Of a stretch of 64,000 nucleotides of DNA, positions 57,992-64,000 are shown piece after piece. Position 1 is the stretch's first letter. Each line of letters starts with the position of its first letter. Source of the DNA: Cryptomeria japonica (Eukaryota; Streptophyta; Pinopsida; Cupressales; Cupressaceae). The translations under genes and the position numbers were made by a program. The stretch lies in contig NC_081405.1 of assembly GCF_030272615.1 (NCBI RefSeq), positions 647,282,920 through 647,346,919 on the forward strand. Direction: 5' to 3'. The notes beneath the pieces were generated by a model, which had not been told where the DNA came from, did not search any database, and worked only from the letters and a program-made list of their open reading frames with translations.

Positions 57992-59241
57992 TGTAGCTAG
58001 GAAATCGGAAATCATCACAAACAATATAAAAACTAATCTAGCTCAAATCATGAAAGCTTAAATGTAATGATCTATTCTAAACACACTCAATAGAGACATG
58101 AAAATTGAAACATTCAAAACTAAAGATTATGCAAACCAGATGTAGATCTAAATGCTTCCTTCATGCGGCTCCATTGTTCTTCTTTCTTCTCCAAATAGTT
58201 ATGTTGTGGATCTCACCTTCAAGTGCATAAACCTAATGTGAAAGCAAGATTGACATTGGCACAAAAGTACTCGAAGCATGATTGTTTTGACAAAGTGATT
58301 AGAAATTCGATAATCTGATTAGGGATTCAAAATATGATCAATTGGGGATTTGATTGAAGAAAATCATCCAATTTATAGATAAATTGGAGAAAAGACAAAA
58401 TTAGCATGAAGAGATTTGAATGGCAATTGCAAACCAAGAATGACAAATATGACAAATTATGACAAATTATGCACTTTCTATGTAACATTGATTGATTGTC
58501 AATTATGACAAATTTCTATGTCAAAAATTGATTGATTGTCAATTATGACAAATTATGACAAATTGAAATGTCATTCCCATAAAATTAGGAGAAAAATAGG
58601 AGGAAATTGAAATAGAAATTAGGAAAATTAGAAAATTGGGAAAATAGGAAATTAGGAAATTTAGTGAATTAATTAAATGAATAAATTATTAGCCAATTAA
58701 ATGAACATTTAATTGTGATGAGAAGAATTAGGATAAATAAATAATTTATTAATCCTAGAGGGAAAATGACAAACAAGATTAAATGAATTAGAAATGCAAG
58801 AATGGCAATTAGGTCTTGATGTAAGATTGATTTGATGTCGATTCGATTTGATCATGATTCTAACTTATAAATGATTTGATTGATAAATATTTGAAATTGG
58901 TTGACAAATTGACCAATATTGATAAAGAGACCAAATTGATATGCACCAATTGACATGATTGAAGAGGACAAGGATCGATGACGAATCGATCGCAAAATTG
59001 ACGAGATTGACAAGAGGACAAGGATTGATAATGAATCATGACTGAAAATTGCTATCGACAAGACCTAATTCGAAAGCGAGAAAAATGAGGAATGCAGAAG
59101 AAGGACTCGATGCTTGCAAATGATAAAGACCAAGTGCGTGACATAGGAGAAATGTTAATGCAATGCAAAAACCTAAGATGAGGCAATGCGCAAATGTTAA
59201 AGTATGATCCCGCAAGCGTTGACCATTTTTAGGTGTCTACA
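57992..59241 (-). mobile_element. 3' LTR of the gypsy-type element (1250 bp)
   Basis: On the plus strand it runs from TGTAGCTAGGAAATCGG to TTAGGTGTCTACA, a TG...CA pair with inverted TGTAG/CTACA ends. AT-rich with ATTATGACAAATT and GGAAAATTAGAAAATT-type repeats (58440-58670). The outer flank ends AGTAC; the matching duplication is beyond the window. Confidence 0.8.
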
Positions 59242-61384
59242 TTTTGCCCCTCTTTGAGACAATGCGATTTTAAGCGTTGTTTCAAAGAACAATAATGAAA
59301 ATGCCCCAGACAATGATAATGACATATGCATGCCCCCTCGAGGAATTGGCCGAAAACAGCCAGAAAAGAGGCCAATTGATCGATAAGAAAGACAGAAAAT
59401 GATAGGTTCGAACGGACTACCAAGACTGACGGAAGAAATGTTAGTGAGAAGAAATTAGACAGAGGATAGTTAGAGATGAAGGGAAACTTGCTTTCACAAA
59501 TGCACTTTGTAGGTGAGAACCTTTATTTAATGTAGCAAAATGGATGCGTAGCATCATGGCATTGAAGGCCAGAGCTGAAATGCAACCCTTTTTGCAAAAG
59601 ATAGACACATCATAGACAAACAACAATCACAACAAAAAAAGAAAAGGACCATGAACCATCCCGGTCACTCTAAATCACTCAGTGACATCATCGAGCAACA
59701 TAGGAACATGATCGAAGCCAAAAATAAATCAATAAAAAGATAAGATGCACAAATTCCAACAAGTCAAACAAACATCTTGATCTTCATTCTCAAAAGTTGA
59801 AAGCGTTGATAGAACGATCATGCTGTCTGGTTTCAGGGAATGCGGTACCCCATCTAAGACAGGACACAGTCTGGTTTCGAGTATACCACACCCTGTATAA
59901 GACTCATGATAGTAGAGACAAGGACAAATAATTTTGCGGTTGATCGATATGACAATTTTGATCAGTTTGAATGTCTGGTTTGATTGAAAAAGTTCATCTG
60001 TTTATGCGTGATTTGCAGTAAAGCACAATGTGTGATTGCGAGTGTCGTTGGAGGGATGCTCAGTGATTTGTCTTATGCACAAAGGGGATATTTATTGCAA
60101 AATGTTTGTTTTTGGATTTTAATGTGTTGAAATTTTTTTGTTCATTTTTTTAGGACATTATATGATTTTTTTTTTAAAGATTTTTTCAGGACATTATTTG
60201 ATTTTTAAGAGATTTTTTTTTTAGGACATTTTTCAATTTTTAAGAGATTTTTTCAGGACATTTTTCGATTTTTAAGAGATTTTTTCAGGACATTTTTGGA
60301 TTTTTAAGAGATTTTTTCAGGACATTTTTCGATTTTTAAGAGATTTTTTCAGGACATTTTTGGATTTTTAAGAGATTTTTTTCAGGATGTTTTTTCAATT
60401 TTTATGATTTTGCCCCCAGTGTCTAGCAAGGCAAGGAATATGACAGGTGAATAAATAGGCTTGCTGAAATGATGGTGGATAGAGGGAAGACAAAGCCTTT
60501 TATTATGGAGACAATATGGATGCAATTTTCAAGGGCTATTGCGTGATGGGACAAGAGACTGGATATGACAATGTAAAGCAGGAACATGGCATGAGGGACA
60601 TGTCAAGAGGTTTTTGAAACTATGTTTAAATTTTGCGTCCTTATTACAGAACAAGATCAAGGAATGAAAAAGTGTGTATGGATAGTGATAAGATATGGAT
60701 AAGATAAGCAGGACCAAGAATGGATAAGGGACATGGACTGAAGGTTGGGATAGGATAAGGGATAGTGGCAGAAAGTTGCAATAAGACAGGGAATATGGAT
60801 GAAAGGTTGTAATAAGCAAATGGATAAAGACCAAAAGCTATGATAGACTAAAAGTTGTAAACAAGATGCATGATGCTCATGACGATCCTCAGCCTTGTCA
60901 AGATCGAAGGTGGAAAGGGAAACTGGACATGAGGGACAATAGGATATGAAGGGTAATGACATGGTATGATAGGATAATGAAGGGCAATAGGATATGAAGG
61001 AGGAAACCTGCCCCCAAGTGTGGTGTGCAAGAAGTTCATAAATTACGCATGATGCCTGTTTGCCAGGTTTTTATCACAGTACTTGCCCAAGGCGCCTGTT
61101 TGCCAGGTTTTCACCAGTGGATGAATTATTTTTGCGTTTACTTTTTGTTCTTTTGTCTTTTTTTTTTTTACTTTTTTTTGTATTTTGACTTTTTTTTTTT
61201 TTTTTTTATGATTTTGAGTTTTTCAAGAGAAGATGGACACATGATAGGGATGGAAGAAGGACTCAAGCGTCTTTTTTTTTTTGGATAGTAGCCTTGAAAA
61301 AAATTGACCATGACCTTTAAAAGTATGCTCAAAGACGTTGGTAGGATAAGGACATGGAAAATGAGATGAAACTAAGGCAAGGAC
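59242..61384 (-). other. Non-coding 3' region of the gypsy-type element
   Basis: It contains the polypurine tract at the LTR side, the tandem array at 60150-60400, T-runs and no ORF over about 100 codons. Two copies of GCCTGTTTGCCAGGTTTT lie 41 bp apart (61053, 61094). Confidence 0.7.
60150..60400. repeat. ~32-bp tandem array, about eight units
   Basis: Units built on TTTTTAAGAGATTTTTTCAG followed by GACATTTTTCGA. The AGGACA marks occur near 60152, 60187, 60232, 60255, 60286, 60318 and 60350, with a final AGGATG near 60383. Confidence 0.9.
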
Positions 61385-63991
61385 TTATGCAAAGGATTGG
61401 ATCAAAGGGATGGAAGGATGGAAAATATGCATTGGATAATAGGTAGGGTATTGGAAGAATTGGGCTTCAGTGGATGGAAATGAAGGCAAGATCAACATTG
61501 GCACACACCTTGAGGGGTGATGGACTGATGGAGGAAAAATGTATTTTGGATATTGAGATTTTGACGAAGGAAAGGCTATGGATTTTGGGACATAAGGGCC
61601 CAAAACGGATGAAGAAGGTGATGGAGGAATAGAATTGGAATGTTTGGATGGAGGATTAGCAATTGTAGATGCCAATTTTGATGTTTCTTTAGGATTTTGT
61701 GCTTCAAGGAGCCGCTTAGGGATCCACATGGTTTTTGATTTTTCATGCTTTTGTGGTTCTTTGGAGTGCATTGCCAACACAAGGGATTTAGGAACCCATA
61801 TAGATTTTAACTTTTGTTTTTGAGCAATGGGCCTTTGTGGCCTTTTGGATATTTCTTTTTCTTTATAGATCATATTGTTCTTTGTTTTGACATGTCGATT
61901 ATATTGGACATGTTGATCCTTGAATACATGTGGATTTCTAGACTTATGAATTTTATACTTGGCATCCAAATTGCTTGGAGGAGGAAAGGAATGCATTGAT
62001 GGATATGAATGAAATGGAGATCTTTTGGATGGATGAAATTTACTCAAGGATGTGTGCCTTTGTTGATCTTGCATAGAGGACAAAGGAATATAAGGACCTA
62101 AGATGGATGGAAGGTATGAAGAGGAAGGGATATGTTTTGATTTTGATGGAGGGATACCAACGTCTTGAGAGTGAGTTGTGTAGACATGACCCTTAACATT
62201 TTCTTTCACATGAAGGGATTCTTGCTTATGGAGATCTACTCCTTTGCCTTTATGAATATCTTGACTTGTAGCATACTCTTTTCTTTGGGAAGAAGACACG
62301 AGTCCATTATGAGGTGGATATGATATGAGAGAAATAATGAGATCTTGAAGTGGATCGGATTGCACCAAAATGGAAGAACCCATTGTTAATGTCAGGGGTT
62401 CTTAAACATCTTGCACTGACACATTAGAATCATGAGAGGGATTAGGATCATGAGAGGGACTAGGATTGTGTAGTGGACATGGTTCAATGACAGGCTCTTC
62501 AAGAGATGGAATGGGATAAATAATGGGATCATCAAAAGAAATGAGATCTTGGAGTGTATATGCTGGATTAGGACGTGGAGATGGAGGAACAAATGGATCT
62601 TGTGGAGGATCTGAAGGAATAATTTGATCTTGACAAGGAGGAAGATCATTGGAATCCTCTTTAAAGGTGCTTTGCTCTTGACTTTCAATGGGATCATCAT
62701 AAAGGATGGAAAGGATATCTTGATCTTTCTTAGGAAGTGGAATGTCAATGGGATTTGAAAGGACATTGTGTTCTTGGAATGGAAAGGGATCGTTTGGGAT
62801 TGGATGGATTGGGATATCTTGATCTTGCTCGGGGAATCGAGTGTCAATAGGAATTTGGATAGGATGGACAAGAATAGGGGAACCATCATGAGTTTCTGGG
62901 GAGATGGGATCCTGGTCAACAATTGGATGGGATGATAAGGTTTCAAGATCTTGATCTTCATCTATTTCAAGACACGTTTCTTCATGCTCTAAATTATCCT
63001 CTTGACATGAGGTTGGACTTTGGATATGCATGGAGGATTCTGACAAGGAATCAATAATTTGGCATGAAGGAAATGCACTTTGAACATTTGTGATGGATTC
63101 TGGCAAGGAATCAATGCTTGAACATGAAGAAGAGGGACTTCGAATGGGGTCTTCTAAAATAGGTAATGGCAATTAAGTGCATGATGGGATTGGGTCTTGT
63201 ATTTCTAAAACATGACAAGGATGTGCATCATGAATTGGATTATTGTGGCAATCAATTATGGATAGCTCTTGGATAATTGCATCCTTGGGTGTATTGTTTG
63301 ATGAGGATAATATGGAAGGTTCTTGTGAAACTTCTAGAGGTGTAGGGATAGATGCCACTGGAGAGTCAATTTGTTTGCGGGGGGATGAGGCATTGCTAGA
63401 CATAAGTGTATTATCTTGATCTTCCTCAAAAAACTCACTTGGTAGTTTCCTTAAGAGCATTGCAATAAAGCCACCTTTCTTTCGAGGTTTTGACATGGTT
63501 GTATCTAGAATTTGAACTTGTTTTTGGTTTGATGTCATGTTTTGATATTGGACTTGGTTCAATTGTTCCGACATGTTTGAAACTTGGCTTGGTGTGGGCT
63601 GCAACCTTTGTTTTTGAATGTTTGGTTGTGGTTGTTGACATTGATATGTTGATTGAACTTGTTGATATTCCACCATTGGTTGAACTATTTGTTGACATTG
63701 TATAGTTGGTTGGACATATTGTTGAAATTGGACCATTGGTTGTATTGGTTGTATATGTTGAACAATTGGTTGAACCATTGGTTGTATTGGTTGAAAATCT
63801 GATTGATGGTAAACACCTTCTTGTTCTTGTTGTGGAGGCACATAATGTTGTTGTCTCTTTTCTTGAAATTGTTTCATCATCTCTATTTGGGAGAGGAGAG
63901 CTAGTATGTCTGATCGTTCAAGAAGAGATCTTACATCAATTGACTCAATCTTTGGATTTTGACCTGGAAATTTTTGAAACACTTTGGACAT
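61385..63991 (-). pseudogene. Long P/Q/S-rich ORF of the gypsy-type element, unknown function
   Basis: One frame of 869 codons, broken only by stops at 63175-63173 and 62404-62402, with no shift; it may continue past the window edge. The first part has a helical start (SLLERSDILALLSQIEMMKQ) and a Gln/Pro/Val repeat region (QPMVQPIVQHIQPIQP). A basic patch (MSKPRKKGGFIAMLLRKLPS) is followed by a Pro/Asp/Ser-rich, mostly disordered middle. The last part is basic with two similar segments, LKSIWVPKSLVLA and SKTMWIPKRLLEA. No protease, RT, integrase, zinc knuckle or membrane segment is seen. It could be an extra ORF between pol and LTR or a derived gag; I cannot decide. Two stops make the copy inactive unless read through. 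Confidence 0.65.
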
Positions 63992-64000
63992 TTGTGATCT

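Larger units (their letters stand above)
57992..64000 (-). mobile_element. Ty3/gypsy-type LTR element, 3' part (runs off the window)
   Basis: On the minus strand, a long ORF (63991 to 61385) is followed by non-coding DNA, a polypurine tract AGAGGGGCAAAA (about 59253-59242) and an LTR starting TGTAGACACC at 59241. The purine tract and LTR start are of the kind seen in plant Tat/Ogre-like gypsy elements, which often have extra ORFs and long spacers beside pol. No pol is in view, so the lineage is an inference. It inserted into the duplicated GDSL upstream segment. Confidence 0.7.

Noticed and set aside
62392-62961. Overlapping minus-strand ORF of 189 residues in another frame
   Set aside because: It overlaps the long P/Q/S-rich frame, is Ile/Leu/His-rich by composition, and has no motif of its own.

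Overview
The window looks like nuclear DNA from a seed plant with a large, retrotransposon-loaded genome, most likely a gymnosperm. This is an inference from nested Ty1/copia, Ty3/gypsy and L1-type LINE elements, a plant GDSL lipase with short introns, copia LTRs primed by initiator tRNA-Met, and AT-rich spacers. No bacterial, organellar or viral gene set is present. The only complete host gene I can support is a five-exon GDSL esterase/lipase on the minus strand (54049-55790). A decayed copy of its first exon and upstream DNA lies about 49 kb away (6070-7190), so the segment was duplicated and then pushed apart or filled by transposons.

Layout. 1-3389: 3' end of a plus-strand copia-type element, with a lysine/glutamate-rich coiled-coil accessory ORF, polypurine tract and 3' LTR. 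3390-7200: spacer with a Gly/Arg-rich ORF and the GDSL pseudo-exon. 7200-16631: little coding potential; fragments of an unrecognised minus-strand gene among several tandem-repeat blocks, two of them made of long palindromic units. 16632-39657: a nest of insertions. A minus-strand LTR element (A) has gag-like and accessory ORFs but no reverse transcriptase. Its 5' LTR is split by a TIR element (B, TA target duplication). B is split by a complete but decayed copia element (C). C's gag is split by a 5'-truncated L1-like LINE (D, 17-bp target duplication) and by a solo LTR (E, ATTTG duplication). 39658-45240: copia reverse transcriptase debris, a tandem pair of 5S-rRNA-derived repeats, then unrecognised AT-rich DNA. 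45250-49700: a gypsy gag remnant split by a coding-free LTR element (F, ATTCT duplication), itself split by another LTR (G). 49755-50971: a second TIR element with ends like B. 51388-52567: solo LTR (H). 54049-57991: GDSL gene and upstream region. 57992-64000: 3' part of a minus-strand gypsy element whose LTR begins TGTAGACACC, with a long P/Q/S-rich ORF of unknown function.

Main points. Three retroelements (the left copia-type element, element A and LINE D) carry an extra ORF of similar build: a globular N-terminal region where visible, then a charged low-complexity stretch, then a coiled coil. In the two LTR elements the C-terminal parts are clearly homologous; for LINE D the match is weaker and hypothetical. 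Transposon reading frames are broken mostly by nonsense codons rather than frameshifts. These fit C-to-T or G-to-A change, many at Trp codons. One such change is fixed in direction by the LINE target duplication, one copy of which keeps TGG while the other has TAG.
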